From: Rhodoferax fermentans
Lineage (GTDB): Bacteria; Pseudomonadota; Gammaproteobacteria; Burkholderiales; Burkholderiaceae_C
Length of the DNA: 64,000 bases
Direction of reading: 5' to 3'
Assembly (NCBI RefSeq): GCF_002017865.1
Contig: NZ_MTJN01000002.1
Span: 1,736,001-1,800,000 of the forward strand
The stretch's first letter is position 1. Every line of letters begins with the position of its first letter. The notes beneath the pieces are model-generated. The model worked only from the letters and a program-made list of their open reading frames with translations. It made no database searches and was not told the origin of the DNA. The position numbers and the translations under genes were made by a program. Shown here one piece after another: positions 18,076-27,144 of the stretch.

Positions 18076-18793
18076 ATTTGTCGAACTCTGGATCTATTTG
18101 TCAGCCACGCCGCTGTTCGGGCTGACCGCCACCCTGGTGGTCTACGTGCTGGCCCAGGCGGCCTATGTTCGCCTGCACCAGGCGGCGTGGGCCAACCCGG
18201 TGTTGTGGTCGGTGATTGTGCTGGCCTGTCTGTTGGGGCTGACCGGGGAGGACTACCAGACCTATTTCTCAGGCGCGCAATTCATCCATTTCCTGCTGGG
18301 CCCGGCGGTGGTGGCACTGGCCTGGCCGCTGTGGGAGCGCCGCACCGAGCTGCTGCTGCGCTGGCGGGCGCTGTTGCTGGCGGCCCTGGTCGGTGGCGCG
18401 GCAGCCAGCAGTTCGGCGTTGGCTTTGGGCTGGGCCATGGGGCTGCCGCACGATGTGGTGTTGTCACTTGCGCCGAAGTCGGTGACCTCGCCGGTGGCGA
18501 TGGGGATTGCCGACAAGATCGGTGGCATTCCTGCGCTGGCGGCGGTGTTTACCGTGATCACCGGCATGGTGGGTGCCCTGAGTGGCAAGGCGCTACTGAG
18601 CTGGCTCAAGGTGCCACCCACCGCACACGGCTGGATGTCGCAGGGCTTTGCCTTGGGAACAGCAGCACACGGCATTGGCGCTGCACGTGCTTTGCAGGTC
18701 AACGCCGATGCCGGCGCTTATGCCGGTCTGGCACTGGGCTTGCAAGCGGTGCTGGCGTCCCTGTTGATACCGCTGCTGTTCTGGCTGTTTTGA
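18068..18793 (+). CDS. LrgB family protein
   Basis: This 241-residue membrane protein has about six hydrophobic segments. Diagnostic segments are YFSGAQFIHFLLGPAVVALA and LSLAPKSVTSPVAMGIADKI, the conserved LrgB/CidB core. The start at 18068 overlaps the CidA-like gene by 8 bases, indicating translational coupling of a two-component membrane pair. The stop lies only 3 bases from the convergent ptsI stop. Confidence 0.92.
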   Translation: MPKFVELWIYLSATPLFGLTATLVVYVLAQAAYVRLHQAAWANPVLWSVIVLACLLGLTGEDYQTYFSGAQFIHFLLGPAVVALAWPLWERRTELLLRWRALLLAALVGGAAASSSALALGWAMGLPHDVVLSLAPKSVTSPVAMGIADKIGGIPALAAVFTVITGMVGALSGKALLSWLKVPPTAHGWMSQGFALGTAAHGIGAARALQVNADAGAYAGLALGLQAVLASLLIPLLFWLF

Positions 18794-18796
18794 ACC

Positions 18797-20575
18797 TCAG
18801 ACGCGCTGGTTGAGGCGCCGGGCGGGTTCGTCATCCGCCAGAATTGCTTGCGCCCAAGGGGTGAGCTTGCTGGTGTCGGCACGCAACACCTCTTGCTTGA
18901 CCGCCAGAATCTGCGCCGGATGCATCGAAAAACTGCGCAAGCCAAAACCCAGCAGCAACTTGGTCAGACTGATGTCTCCGGCCATTTCGCCACAGACGCT
19001 CACCGTCTTGCCCTGCAGCCGCCCCTCTTCGATGGTGCTGGCCACCAGCCGCAACACAGCCGGGTGCAAGGGGTCGTAGAGATGCGCCACCGACTCGTCG
19101 GCACGGTCGATCGCCAAGGTGTACTGGATCAGGTCGTTGGTGCCGATGGACAAGAAGTCAAAGTACTTCAAGAACACCTTGAGTGTCAAGGCGGCGGCCG
19201 GGATCTCGATCATGGCGCCAATTTTCACGTTGCCATAACTCACGCCCCGGTTGTCCAACTGCACCCGGGCATGGTCGATCAAGGACATGGTCTGGCGGAT
19301 TTCGCTGGCATGCACCAGCATCGGAATCAGCAAATGCACCGGGCCATGCACTGCGGCCCGCAAAATGGCGCGCAGCTGGGTCAGGAACATGGCCGGTTCG
19401 GACAGGCTCCAACGGATGGCGCGTAAACCCAGCGCCGGATTGAGGTGACCGATGTCCCGCGCGGTGTCGTCCAGCGGCTTATCGGCACCAATGTCCACCG
19501 TGCGGATGGTGACCGGCAGGCCTTGCATGCCTTCGATGGCGCGCCGGTAGGCCTGGTACTGCTCCTCTTCATTGGGCAACTTGCCGTGACGCCCCATGAA
19601 CAGGAATTCACTGCGAAACAGGCCCACCCCCATCGCCCCCGCCTGGACGGCGGCAGCCGCGTCGTCGGGCATCTCGATATTGGCCAGCAGCTCGACTTTC
19701 TGGCCATCCAGCGTGACAGCTGGGGTGTGTCGCAAACGTGCCAGGCGCCCCCGGGCCAATTCACCCTGGCGTTGTTTGAAGCCGTATTCAGCCAAGATGA
19801 TGGGCGAGGGATCAATCACCGCCACACCGGCATCCCCGTCCACGATGACCCAGTCGTCCTGTCGGATCAACTGGCTCGACAACCTCGCGCCCACCACAGC
19901 GGGGATGTCCAGACTGCGCGCCACAATCGCGGTGTGTGATGTCTTACCCCCCACATCGGTGATGAACCCGGCAAAAATGCTCTGCTTGAACTGCAGCATG
20001 TCGGCCGGTGACAGGTCATGCGCGACCAAGATCAGGGGCACATCGACCGTGTCGTCCAGCAGCAGGTCTTGTTGCGAGGATTTGCGACCACCGCGCCCGA
20101 GCGGCTGGATCAGTGGGGAGGAAATGCCCCGCATGGCACGCAAGATACGCTCCGTGATCTGCTCCAGGTCGGACTTGCGCTCACGCAGGTACTCGTCCTC
20201 CATTTCGTCAAATTGGCGGCCCACCACCTCCAGCTGGCTGGTCAGCGCCCATTCGGCGTTGTAGAGCCGGTCTTTGATCCAGTGTTTGACACCTTGTGTC
20301 AGCTGCTCGTCCTGCAGCAGCATCAGGTGCACCTCCAGCAGGGCCGCCAACTCGTGTGGCGTGTCCTTGGGCCCCATTTGGCCAATGCTGGTCTGCAGCC
20401 GGTGGATTTCCGCAATCACCGCATCACGACCATCACGTACCCGGTTGATTTCAGCAGCGACCTGCGTTGGTTCGATGAAGTAATGGGCGACGTCCAGGCG
20501 GCTCGAGGCTACCAGCACCGCACGCCCGATGGCGATGCCCCGTGCGACTGGCAATCCATGGATGGCAAACGTCAT
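18797..20575 (-). CDS. ptsI: phosphoenolpyruvate-protein phosphotransferase (PTS enzyme I)
   Basis: Enzyme I takes phosphate from PEP and passes it to HPr in the cytosol. The 592 residues start MTFAIHGLPVARGIAIGRAV and contain the phospho-His domain motif GGKTSHTAIVARSLDIPAV (His214), then the PEP-utilising TIM barrel with GVGLFRSEFLFMGR and FFSIGTNDL-type segment (DFLSIGTNDLIQYTLAIDRA), and the catalytic Cys in SVCGEMAGD. Length is near the usual 575. It is last in an EIIA-HPr-EI operon, 20 bases after ptsH. Confidence 0.96.
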   Translation of the reverse strand: MTFAIHGLPVARGIAIGRAVLVASSRLDVAHYFIEPTQVAAEINRVRDGRDAVIAEIHRLQTSIGQMGPKDTPHELAALLEVHLMLLQDEQLTQGVKHWIKDRLYNAEWALTSQLEVVGRQFDEMEDEYLRERKSDLEQITERILRAMRGISSPLIQPLGRGGRKSSQQDLLLDDTVDVPLILVAHDLSPADMLQFKQSIFAGFITDVGGKTSHTAIVARSLDIPAVVGARLSSQLIRQDDWVIVDGDAGVAVIDPSPIILAEYGFKQRQGELARGRLARLRHTPAVTLDGQKVELLANIEMPDDAAAAVQAGAMGVGLFRSEFLFMGRHGKLPNEEEQYQAYRRAIEGMQGLPVTIRTVDIGADKPLDDTARDIGHLNPALGLRAIRWSLSEPAMFLTQLRAILRAAVHGPVHLLIPMLVHASEIRQTMSLIDHARVQLDNRGVSYGNVKIGAMIEIPAAALTLKVFLKYFDFLSIGTNDLIQYTLAIDRADESVAHLYDPLHPAVLRLVASTIEEGRLQGKTVSVCGEMAGDISLTKLLLGFGLRSFSMHPAQILAVKQEVLRADTSKLTPWAQAILADDEPARRLNQRV

Positions 20576-20595
20576 AGGTGGGACACCTGGGTCAT

Positions 20596-20865
20596 TTATT
20601 CACCCTCGCCAAATTTGTCATTGATCAGGGCCAACAGCGCGTCCATGGCCTCTTGCTCACGTTCCCCGCTGGTTTCTACGCCAACCTCCACCCCCTGCCC
20701 GGCCGCCAGCATCATGACACCCATGATGCTTTTTGCGTTGACACGGCGGTCACCGCGTGACATCCAGACTTCACACGGAAAGCTGCCAGCCAACTTGGTC
20801 AATTTGGCCGAGGCGCGGGCATGTAAACCCAGTTTATTGCTGATAGTCGTGGTCGTTTTGATCAT
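20596..20865 (-). CDS. ptsH: phosphocarrier protein HPr
   Basis: This 89-residue phosphocarrier relays phosphate from enzyme I to EIIA. His15 in NKLGLHARASAKL is the phosphorylation site. Ser46 in NAKSIMGVMML is at the position phosphorylated by HPr kinase where that enzyme exists. Its start lies inside the 3' end of the EIIA gene (32-base overlap), and ptsI follows 20 bases on. Confidence 0.96.
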   Translation of the reverse strand: MIKTTTTISNKLGLHARASAKLTKLAGSFPCEVWMSRGDRRVNAKSIMGVMMLAAGQGVEVGVETSGEREQEAMDALLALINDKFGEGE

Positions 20866-21280
20866 GTGGTCTTCGTTTTTGATTCTGGGGTGCGGTCACG
20901 GCCACCTGCATCACACCTTGTGTCCCGCCAGCCAAAACCCGCGCCACCAAGGCATCCATGGCTTCCTGTCGGTAGGTCACGGCCCGCAACAACATGGGCA
21001 AATTGACACCGGTAATGAGTTTGGAGTTCACACCATCGGCCATTTTCTGAGCAATATTGCAGGGCGTGGCACCAAACAGGTCGGTCAGGATCAAGGTGCT
21101 CGGCGTGTTGAGCAGCGAGAGTGTCATCCGCGCCGCAGCCAATGTTTCATCCGTGGGCATGTTGGGCTGGACATCAAACACAGCCAGCGACGTCGCCGCA
21201 TCTGGAAACACATGCAACACACATTGACGCAAGGCACTTGCCAAGGGCGCATGGGCAATGATGAAGATACCGTTGTTCAT
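20834..21280 (-). CDS. PTS EIIA component, mannose family
   Basis: This 148-residue stand-alone EIIA-Man domain begins NGIFIIAHAPLASALRQCV, with the phosphorylatable His10. TLSLLNTPSTLILTDLFGAT and GVNLPMLLRAVTYR match the dimeric EIIA-Man fold. No EIIB, EIIC or EIID gene is nearby. In betaproteobacteria this protein with HPr and EI forms a regulatory chain rather than a sugar importer. It leads the operon. Confidence 0.92.
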   Translation of the reverse strand: MNNGIFIIAHAPLASALRQCVLHVFPDAATSLAVFDVQPNMPTDETLAAARMTLSLLNTPSTLILTDLFGATPCNIAQKMADGVNSKLITGVNLPMLLRAVTYRQEAMDALVARVLAGGTQGVMQVAVTAPQNQKRRPHDQNDHDYQQ

Positions 21281-21391
21281 AAGGTGAAAGAGGCGCCGGG
21301 TGTGCAGCGATGTGCGATGTGGGTCCTGCTGAGAACAGTATGGGTGTGATTATGGCGTTGTCGGTGGGGTGTCGGGGTGAGCTGCACAAGG

Positions 21392-22096
21392 CTATTTCAT
21401 CGCACCGAACACCCTCTGCAACACGGCGCTGCCGGTGCCAACGGGGTCTTGGCGGATTTTCTTCTCTTCTTCCCCGATCATGAAATAGAGACCATCCAGC
21501 GCTTTGCCCGTGACATACCGCTCCAGACTGACGTCCTCCCCCTTGAGCAAACCGATGTTGGCAGCTTGACTGGCAATGCGGTTGTATTTGTCGGCCAGTC
21601 TGACCTGCTGTGTGGTTTTCTTGACTATCGGTAAAAACTTGTCGGCCAATTGGACCCTGGTCTTGTCGGCAAAAAACTGCGTTACCGATGTCTCGCCACC
21701 CACCAGAATGTTCTTGGCGTCCTGCACACCCATCGACTTGACGGCGCCGACCAACACCTCACGCGCCAAGGGCACGGCGGCCTCTGCTGCGTGGTTCATG
21801 GCCGCAACGAGTTCATCCAGCCTGGCGCCCTGCCCCAGGCGGCGCAACAAACCAGCGGCGTCCTCCAGGTACCCAGGCAAAGGAATGCGGACCTTGTCAT
21901 TGCCCAAAAACCCGTTGTTCCGCCCCAGCGAGTCGACGGCAAAACGGACGCCTTTCTCAAGCGCAGCCTTCACCCCCTGAGTAGCTTGTGAACTGCTGAC
22001 ATCGTTCAAGGTCAACGCTTGGCTCCTCAAGGGAAGCGCACACCCCATGGCAGCGGTGTACGCCACACTGAGGCGGCCGAAATGACGACGATTCAT
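21392..22096 (-). CDS. DUF4197 domain-containing exported protein
   Basis: This 234-residue protein starts MNRRHFGRLSVAYTAAMGCA with a signal peptide, twin-Arg-like (RR then a hydrophobic run ending LRSQA). The rest is helical: ATQGVKAALEKGVRFAVDSL, GNDKVRIPLPGYLEDAAGLL and a Lys-rich C-terminal third, typical of DUF4197. Periplasmic location is likely; function is unknown. The start at 22096 is chosen because upstream in-frame codons give an implausible Cys/Trp-rich leader. Confidence 0.85.
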   Translation of the reverse strand: MNRRHFGRLSVAYTAAMGCALPLRSQALTLNDVSSSQATQGVKAALEKGVRFAVDSLGRNNGFLGNDKVRIPLPGYLEDAAGLLRRLGQGARLDELVAAMNHAAEAAVPLAREVLVGAVKSMGVQDAKNILVGGETSVTQFFADKTRVQLADKFLPIVKKTTQQVRLADKYNRIASQAANIGLLKGEDVSLERYVTGKALDGLYFMIGEEEKKIRQDPVGTGSAVLQRVFGAMK

Positions 22097-22186
22097 CGGC
22101 TCATCCCTACAAAAGAGGTAGCAGGAGGACACAATCCATCCCCACAGCAAACCAGCCCGGGCTGCAGGCCGTGCCTTTTGAGTGCA

Positions 22187-22639
22187 TCACTTATTCTTGA
22201 AATCGTCGTGGCAGGACTTGCAGGTGCCGCCCGTGCTATTGACAGCTGCTTTGATGCTGTCCAAGTTGCCAGATTTGGCTGCCACATTCAGTTTGGCCAT
22301 TTCTGTCTGCATCTTGTTGGCGTAGTCATCAAATTTTGTTTTGTTGGACCAGATCTCTGGTTTGGCCTTGCTCTCGCCTTTGTCCATGCCAGGCCCAAAA
22401 CCCGCCCAGGGCAACTTGGCCACGAAGTCAGCCACAGCAGCGCTGTCCGCAGCCAGTTTGGCGTCAAACGGGATTTTTCCGGCCGCCATACCTGCAACAC
22501 GACCAAAGTTCTGCTGCATGACGAAGAAAGAACTCTGGCGGTATTTGATCGCGTCCTCCACCTTGGCAAACTGTGCCGAGGCCGGGACCATCACACAGGC
22601 AGCGACGGCTGCCAGAACAAAAGTACGTAGCTTTTTCAT
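22187..22639 (-). CDS. cytochrome c' family protein
   Basis: The 150-residue precursor has a signal peptide (MKKLRTFVLAAVAACVMVPA, cleavage after ASA) and one C-terminal haem motif CKSCH in GGTCKSCHDDFKNK. A four-helix body with an extreme C-terminal CxxCH is the hallmark of cytochrome c' / c-556. These periplasmic haem proteins bind NO or act in electron transfer. It is divergent from a membrane cytochrome b gene 86 bases away, a likely redox partner. Confidence 0.93.
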   Translation of the reverse strand: MKKLRTFVLAAVAACVMVPASAQFAKVEDAIKYRQSSFFVMQQNFGRVAGMAAGKIPFDAKLAADSAAVADFVAKLPWAGFGPGMDKGESKAKPEIWSNKTKFDDYANKMQTEMAKLNVAAKSGNLDSIKAAVNSTGGTCKSCHDDFKNK

Positions 22640-22681
22640 TCCATTGCTCCAAGAGTTAAACTGAATCTGACCATCTTCATT

Positions 22682-22697
22682 CTAGGGTTTTTCCTAG
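22682..22697. promoter_or_regulatory. small inverted repeat between divergent cytochrome genes
   Basis: CTAGG and CCTAG flank GTTTTT near the middle of the 86-base divergent intergenic region. It could be an operator half-site pair or chance; no factor can be named. Confidence 0.3.
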
Positions 22698-22725
22698 CTG
22701 AATCGCATCAACAAGGATTGCTGAC

Positions 22726-23397
22726 ATGTCTCAGAAATATGTAGTTCGCGTATGGGATGCGCCCACCCGCTTGTTCCATTGGGCACTGACCGTGTGTGTT
22801 GTCGCAGCGGTGATCACCGCACAAGTGGGGGGAGCGGCGATGGATTGGCACTTCCGGCTTGGTTACGCCATTCTGACCTTGCTGATGTTCAGGCTGATTT
22901 GGGGCTTGGTTGGTGGCCATTGGTCCCGTTTCCGTGCCTTTATGTACCGGCCAGGACAGGTTTTGGCACACCTCAAGGGCCAAACTGACCCACAGCAAAC
23001 TGTAGGACACAACCCTGTGGGCGCACTGTCCGTCTTTGCATTGATGGGATTTTTGGCACTGCAACTGGTCTCTGGCCTGTTCAGTGACGACGAAATTTCG
23101 GCAACCGGCCCCTTGGCGTCCTTGGCCTCGTCAACCTGGGTTGCCAACGCTACCTATTACCATGCCGAAGTCGGCAAACTGATCTTGATCGCCCTAGTCA
23201 CACTTCATGTGCTCGCAATTGCCCTGTATTTTCTGAAGAAACGGGAGAATCTGGTGCGCCCCATGGTCACTGGGGACAAAACCCTGGAATTTGCTGCCCC
23301 TGACTCAGAAGACAACGCCCAAAGTCGAATCAAAGCGGCACTCATCACAAGCGCTTGTGCTCTGCTCGTGTGGGCCTTGGTACGCTGGCTGGGGTGA
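22726..23397 (+). CDS. cytochrome b561 / Ni-Fe-hydrogenase-type cytochrome b
   Basis: This 223-residue membrane protein has four to five helices. It begins KYVVRVWDAPTRLFHWALTV, the first helix with the haem-ligand His, and continues FRLGYAILTLLMFRLIWGLV and YYHAEVGKLILIALVTLHVL with further His ligands. Such di-haem cytochromes b pass electrons between quinone and periplasmic c-type partners. The adjacent divergent cytochrome c' gene suggests a two-protein electron-transfer branch. A hydrophobic C-terminal anchor follows a charged loop. Confidence 0.92.
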   Translation: MSQKYVVRVWDAPTRLFHWALTVCVVAAVITAQVGGAAMDWHFRLGYAILTLLMFRLIWGLVGGHWSRFRAFMYRPGQVLAHLKGQTDPQQTVGHNPVGALSVFALMGFLALQLVSGLFSDDEISATGPLASLASSTWVANATYYHAEVGKLILIALVTLHVLAIALYFLKKRENLVRPMVTGDKTLEFAAPDSEDNAQSRIKAALITSACALLVWALVRWLG

Positions 23398-23466
23398 CCA
23401 CAGATTCCGCTCCGAGCAGCAAACTACTGCCACGGACCAGATCCCTGCCAATTTCTCAGACAAAAA

Positions 23467-23493
23467 GAAAAGGCCCACAAAGTGGGCCTTTTC
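23467..23493 (-). terminator. Rho-independent terminator of the S10 cluster
   Basis: A long stem (GAAAAGGCCCAC / GTGGGCCTTTTC) with a very short loop sits 38 bases past the rpsQ stop. On the minus strand it is followed by a T-rich run. The symmetric A/T flanks mean it can also terminate the convergent cytochrome b transcript. Confidence 0.9.
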
Positions 23494-23530
23494 TTGTGCG
23501 GCGCGTCAACAGACGCGCTTGTGAGAGAAA

Positions 23531-23800
23531 TTAAACGATAGCGGCTTTTTGAACCAGGCGGGTTGCAACCCAGTTCTTGGTTTTTGAAATTGGCCGGCTT
23601 TCGGTGATCTCAATCGTATCGCCCAATTTGAACTCACCCTTTTCATCGTGGGCGTGGTATTTGCTGGACTTGCCAACAATCTTGCCATACAGCTCATGCT
23701 TGACGCGGCGTTCAATCAGAACGGTCACGGTCTTGGCACGTTTGTCGCTAACGACCTTGCCAATCAAGGTGCGTTTGAGGGATGTTTTAGCTTCCGTCAT
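23531..23800 (-). CDS. rpsQ: 30S ribosomal protein S17
   Basis: The 89 residues contain [20 protein letters not shown] and [20 protein letters not shown], the S17 OB-fold motifs that bind 16S rRNA helix 11. It is the last gene of the cluster, 10 bases after rpmC, and is followed by a strong terminator instead of rplN. Confidence 0.97.
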   Translation of the reverse strand: MTEAKTSLKRTLIGKVVSDKRAKTVTVLIERRVKHELYGKIVGKSSKYHAHDEKGEFKLGDTIEITESRPISKTKNWVATRLVQKAAIV

Positions 23801-23810
23801 TTATCGCTCC

Positions 23811-24017
23811 TTATTTGGCGGATGTGTCAGCAGCCAGCTTCTCAACCAAAATGGTCTTGGCGCGGGCAATGTCACGGCGCGCAGTGCGGATCGTGGCTGT
23901 GTTGGTAAGTTGTTGCGTGGCCTTTTGCATACGAAGACCAAAGTGCGCTTTTTGCAGCTCTTTGACTTCCGCTTTCAAACCGGCAACATCTTTTTGGCGT
24001 AATTCAGTCGTTTTCAT
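23811..24017 (-). CDS. rpmC: 50S ribosomal protein L29
   Basis: A 68-residue two-helix protein: [20 protein letters not shown] then [20 protein letters not shown] and [11 protein letters not shown], the standard L29 signature near the exit tunnel. It lies between rplP and rpsQ in the conserved order. Confidence 0.96.
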   Translation of the reverse strand: MKTTELRQKDVAGLKAEVKELQKAHFGLRMQKATQQLTNTATIRTARRDIARAKTILVEKLAADTSAK

Positions 24018-24032
24018 ATCATTTGCTCCTGA

Positions 24033-24449
24033 TTACTGACCGATCATGCGGGCCACAAAAGTGGTGCGCAAAGGCAGCTTGGCCGCAGCCAAACGAAACG
24101 CTTCACGAGCCAACTCTTCTGTCACACCGACAATTTCAAAAACGATCTTGCCAGGCTGAATTTCAGCCACGTAGTACTCGGGGTTACCTTTACCGTTACC
24201 CATACGCACTTCAGCAGGCTTCTGGGAAATTGGCTTGTCAGGAAACACCCGAATCCAGATGCGTCCACCACGCTTCACGTGACGAGAAATCGCACGGCGG
24301 GCGGCTTCAATCTGACGCGCTGTCAAACGGCCACGATCAGTACATTTCAGACCAAAGTCACCAAATGCGACCGAGCTGCCTCGGGTCGCAATACCGGTGT
24401 TACGGCCTTTTTGCTCTTTGCGGTACTTGCGACGAGCGGGTTGCAACAT
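24033..24449 (-). CDS. rplP: 50S ribosomal protein L16
   Basis: This has 138 residues: [40 protein letters not shown] and [20 protein letters not shown] are the L16 signatures. L16 organises tRNA positioning at the A and P sites. It is 2 bases from the rpsC stop, so the two are tightly coupled. Confidence 0.97.
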   Translation of the reverse strand: MLQPARRKYRKEQKGRNTGIATRGSSVAFGDFGLKCTDRGRLTARQIEAARRAISRHVKRGGRIWIRVFPDKPISQKPAEVRMGNGKGNPEYYVAEIQPGKIVFEIVGVTEELAREAFRLAAAKLPLRTTFVARMIGQ

Positions 24450-24451
24450 AG

Positions 24452-25342
24452 TTATTCTCCTTTACCGTCAGCTGCTGCAGCTGGCGCGGCTACCTTGCGG
24501 ACGCGCTGAACGGCGGGTTTGTTGGCGTCGGCACCAGCGGCCTCGGCGGGTTTGTCACTGCCATCGGCAGGTGCGTTGTTGCCACCAAGCGGACGACGTG
24601 CGCCACGAGATGCCGGGCGGTCGGCGCCTGGACGACCGGAACGGTCATCGCGACGGGGGCCACGAGGACGACGTTCTTCTTCCGTGCGTTGTTCCGTTGC
24701 CGGCAAATCATTGCGACCCAGGTTATCACCCTTGTAGACCCACACCTTCACACCAATCACACCATAGGTGGTCTTGGCTTCAGAGGTACCGTAGTCGATG
24801 TCTGCACGCAAGGTGTGAAGTGGAACGCGACCTTCGCGATACCACTCGCAACGAGCAATTTCAATACCATTCAGACGGCCAGACGACATGATCTTGATGC
24901 CCAAGGCACCCAAGCGCATGGCATTTTGCATGGCGCGCTTCATGGCCCGACGGAACATGATGCGTTTTTCGAGCTGTTGCGTGATCGAGTCAGCAATCAA
25001 TTTGGCATCGATTTCAGGCTTGCGCACTTCTTCGATGTTGACCGCCACTGGAACACCCAATTGACGACCGAGGTCGCGCTTCAGGTTTTCAATGTCCTCA
25101 CCCTTTTTACCGATCACCACACCCGGACGTGCCGAGAAAATGGTGATGCGGGCGTTCTTGGCAGGACGCTCGATCAGAACGCGAGAAACAGAGGCGTTCT
25201 TGAGTTTGGCTTTCAGGTACTCGCGCACCTTGATATCTTCAGCCAGCATGCCCGCGAAATCGCGGTCATTGGCGTACCAGCGAGATGACCAGTTGCGGCT
25301 AACCGACAGCCGAAAGCCGGTTGGATGGATTTTTTGTCCCAT
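24452..25342 (-). CDS. rpsC: 30S ribosomal protein S3 with extended C-terminal tail
   Basis: The start at 25342 gives [20 protein letters not shown]. The KH domain (ISAxPG-like: [20 protein letters not shown]) and the C-terminal S3 domain ([24 protein letters not shown]) are complete by about residue 215. A low-complexity tail of about 80 residues rich in R, P, A, G and D follows, against 233 total residues in E. coli. S3 binds the mRNA entry channel and has helicase activity, so the tail faces incoming mRNA. Tails of this kind are known in betaproteobacteria. Confidence 0.97.
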   Translation of the reverse strand: MGQKIHPTGFRLSVSRNWSSRWYANDRDFAGMLAEDIKVREYLKAKLKNASVSRVLIERPAKNARITIFSARPGVVIGKKGEDIENLKRDLGRQLGVPVAVNIEEVRKPEIDAKLIADSITQQLEKRIMFRRAMKRAMQNAMRLGALGIKIMSSGRLNGIEIARCEWYREGRVPLHTLRADIDYGTSEAKTTYGVIGVKVWVYKGDNLGRNDLPATEQRTEEERRPRGPRRDDRSGRPGADRPASRGARRPLGGNNAPADGSDKPAEAAGADANKPAVQRVRKVAAPAAAADGKGE

Positions 25343-25358
25343 AACTTCCTGGCCTCTT

Positions 25359-25688
25359 TCAGTTACCAACCGTCACGTACACATGGCACGTGGGTTTTCT
25401 GATTTGGTTGCCACGGCCTTTTGCGCGGGCCGTGAAGCGCCTGAGCGAAGCACCTTGTTCGACGTAGATGGTTTTCACCTTCAATTCGTCAATGTCGGCG
25501 CCGTCGTTGTGTTCAGCGTTGGCGATGGCAGATTCCAGAACCTTCTTGATGATCACAGCAGCTTTTTTCTGTGTGAACTGCAAAATGTTCAGAGCCTGAT
25601 CCACCTTCTTGCCGCGAATCAAGTCCGCGACCAGACGACCTTTGTCTACCGACAAACGGACGCCACGAAGGGTTGCACGTGTTTCCAT
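25359..25688 (-). CDS. rplV: 50S ribosomal protein L22
   Basis: These 109 residues ([60 protein letters not shown]) match L22, whose beta-hairpin lines the exit tunnel at the macrolide site. It lies between rpsS and rpsC in the conserved order. Confidence 0.97.
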   Translation of the reverse strand: METRATLRGVRLSVDKGRLVADLIRGKKVDQALNILQFTQKKAAVIIKKVLESAIANAEHNDGADIDELKVKTIYVEQGASLRRFTARAKGRGNQIRKPTCHVYVTVGN

Positions 25689-25698
25689 GGTCGCCTCC

Positions 25699-25977
25699 TT
25701 ATTTCTTCTGGACTTTTTTGTCCGCAGGGTGGCCCTTGAAAGTCCGGGTCAGAGCGAACTCACCCAACTTGTGGCCAACCATTTGGTCAGTGATATAGAC
25801 AGGCACATGCTGCTTGCCGTTGTGCACAGCAATGGTCAAGCCGATGAACTCGGGCAAAACCATTGAGCGACGCGACCAGGTCTTGATCGGCTTTTTGTCT
25901 TTGGTAGCAACCGCTTTTTCGGTTTTGGCTACCAGATGATGGTCAACAAAGGGACCTTTTTTGAGAGAACGAGTCAT
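25699..25977 (-). CDS. rpsS: 30S ribosomal protein S19
   Basis: A 92-residue protein, [20 protein letters not shown] then [20 protein letters not shown] and [15 protein letters not shown], the S19 signature of the 30S head. It lies 10 bases past the rplB stop. Confidence 0.97.
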   Translation of the reverse strand: MTRSLKKGPFVDHHLVAKTEKAVATKDKKPIKTWSRRSMVLPEFIGLTIAVHNGKQHVPVYITDQMVGHKLGEFALTRTFKGHPADKKVQKK

Positions 25978-25987
25978 TGCCTACCCC

Positions 25988-26812
25988 TTACTTCTTGCGA
26001 CGCGACACGATCATGACCTGCGTGCGCTTGTTGTTTCGGGTACGGTAGCCCTTGGTCAGATTACCCCAAGGATCCACTGGATGACGGCCTTCACCGGTCT
26101 TACCTTCACCACCACCATGCGGGTGATCCACAGGATTCATCACCACACCACGGACTGTCGGGCGAATACCCATCCAGCGCTTGACGCCAGCTTTACCGAG
26201 TTGACGCAGGCTGTGCTCTTCGTTGGCAACCTGACCCAAAGTGGCGCGGCATTCGATGTGGATCTTGCGAACCTCACCGGAGCGCATACGCACCTGAGCA
26301 TAAGTACCTTCGCGCGCCAGCAAGGTAGCCGAAGCACCTGCCGAACGAACAACCTGGGCACCCTTGCCAACTTGCAGCTCAATGCAGTGAACCACTGAAC
26401 CCACCGGAATGTTCCGAATAGGCAAAGTGTTACCCACACGAATTGGCGCTTCAGCACCACTCATGATGGACGCACCCACTTCCAGGCCACGTGGCGCAAT
26501 GATGTAACGACGTTCACCGTCTGCGTAACACACCAAAGCGATGTGCGCGGAGCGGTTCGGGTCGTATTCAATGCGCTCAACCTTGGCTGCGATGCCATCC
26601 TTGTTACGCAAAAAGTCCACAACGCGGTAATGATGCTTGTGACCGCCACCCTTGTGACGGGTCGTGATGTGGCCATTGTTGTTACGGCCAGCGTGCTGGA
26701 ACTGAGGCTCCAACAAAGCTGCGTGTGGTGCACCCTTGTGCAGGTGATCACGCGAAATCTTCACCACGCCACGACGGCCTGGAGAAGTTGGTTTCATTTT
26801 GATAACAGCCAT
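25988..26812 (-). CDS. rplB: 50S ribosomal protein L2
   Basis: This has 274 residues. [20 protein letters not shown] and the C-terminal [20 protein letters not shown], with the conserved His needed for peptidyl-transferase assembly, identify L2. It follows rplW by 2 bases. Confidence 0.97.
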   Translation of the reverse strand: MAVIKMKPTSPGRRGVVKISRDHLHKGAPHAALLEPQFQHAGRNNNGHITTRHKGGGHKHHYRVVDFLRNKDGIAAKVERIEYDPNRSAHIALVCYADGERRYIIAPRGLEVGASIMSGAEAPIRVGNTLPIRNIPVGSVVHCIELQVGKGAQVVRSAGASATLLAREGTYAQVRMRSGEVRKIHIECRATLGQVANEEHSLRQLGKAGVKRWMGIRPTVRGVVMNPVDHPHGGGEGKTGEGRHPVDPWGNLTKGYRTRNNKRTQVMIVSRRKK

Positions 26813-26814
26813 GA

Positions 26815-27144
26815 TTACGCAGCCTCCCCACCAAGGTTAATTTCTTGACCCGGCTTGAGCATCACGTAGGCTTTGCGAACATTGTCGCGACGCCCAACAG
26901 ATTTGCCAAAACGCTTGGTCTTACCTTTGGTGTTCACCACAGACACGCCCTTGACCTCTACCTTGAACATCAATTCCACAGCGGCCTTGATCTCGTACTT
27001 GGTAGCGTCTTGGAGCACCTTGAAGGTCACAGCATTGCTCTTTTCTGCAGCCATCGTCGCCTTTTCGGACACGATCGGCGCAACAAGAACCTGCATCAAA
27101 CGACCTTCGTCAAATTTTTGATTGGGGTTATTAGCATGGCTCAT
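26815..27144 (-). CDS. rplW: 50S ribosomal protein L23
   Basis: 109 residues: [40 protein letters not shown] and [20 protein letters not shown] match L23, the exit-tunnel protein that docks trigger factor and SRP. Its start overlaps the rplD stop by 4 bases. Confidence 0.97.
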   Translation of the reverse strand: MSHANNPNQKFDEGRLMQVLVAPIVSEKATMAAEKSNAVTFKVLQDATKYEIKAAVELMFKVEVKGVSVVNTKGKTKRFGKSVGRRDNVRKAYVMLKPGQEINLGGEAA

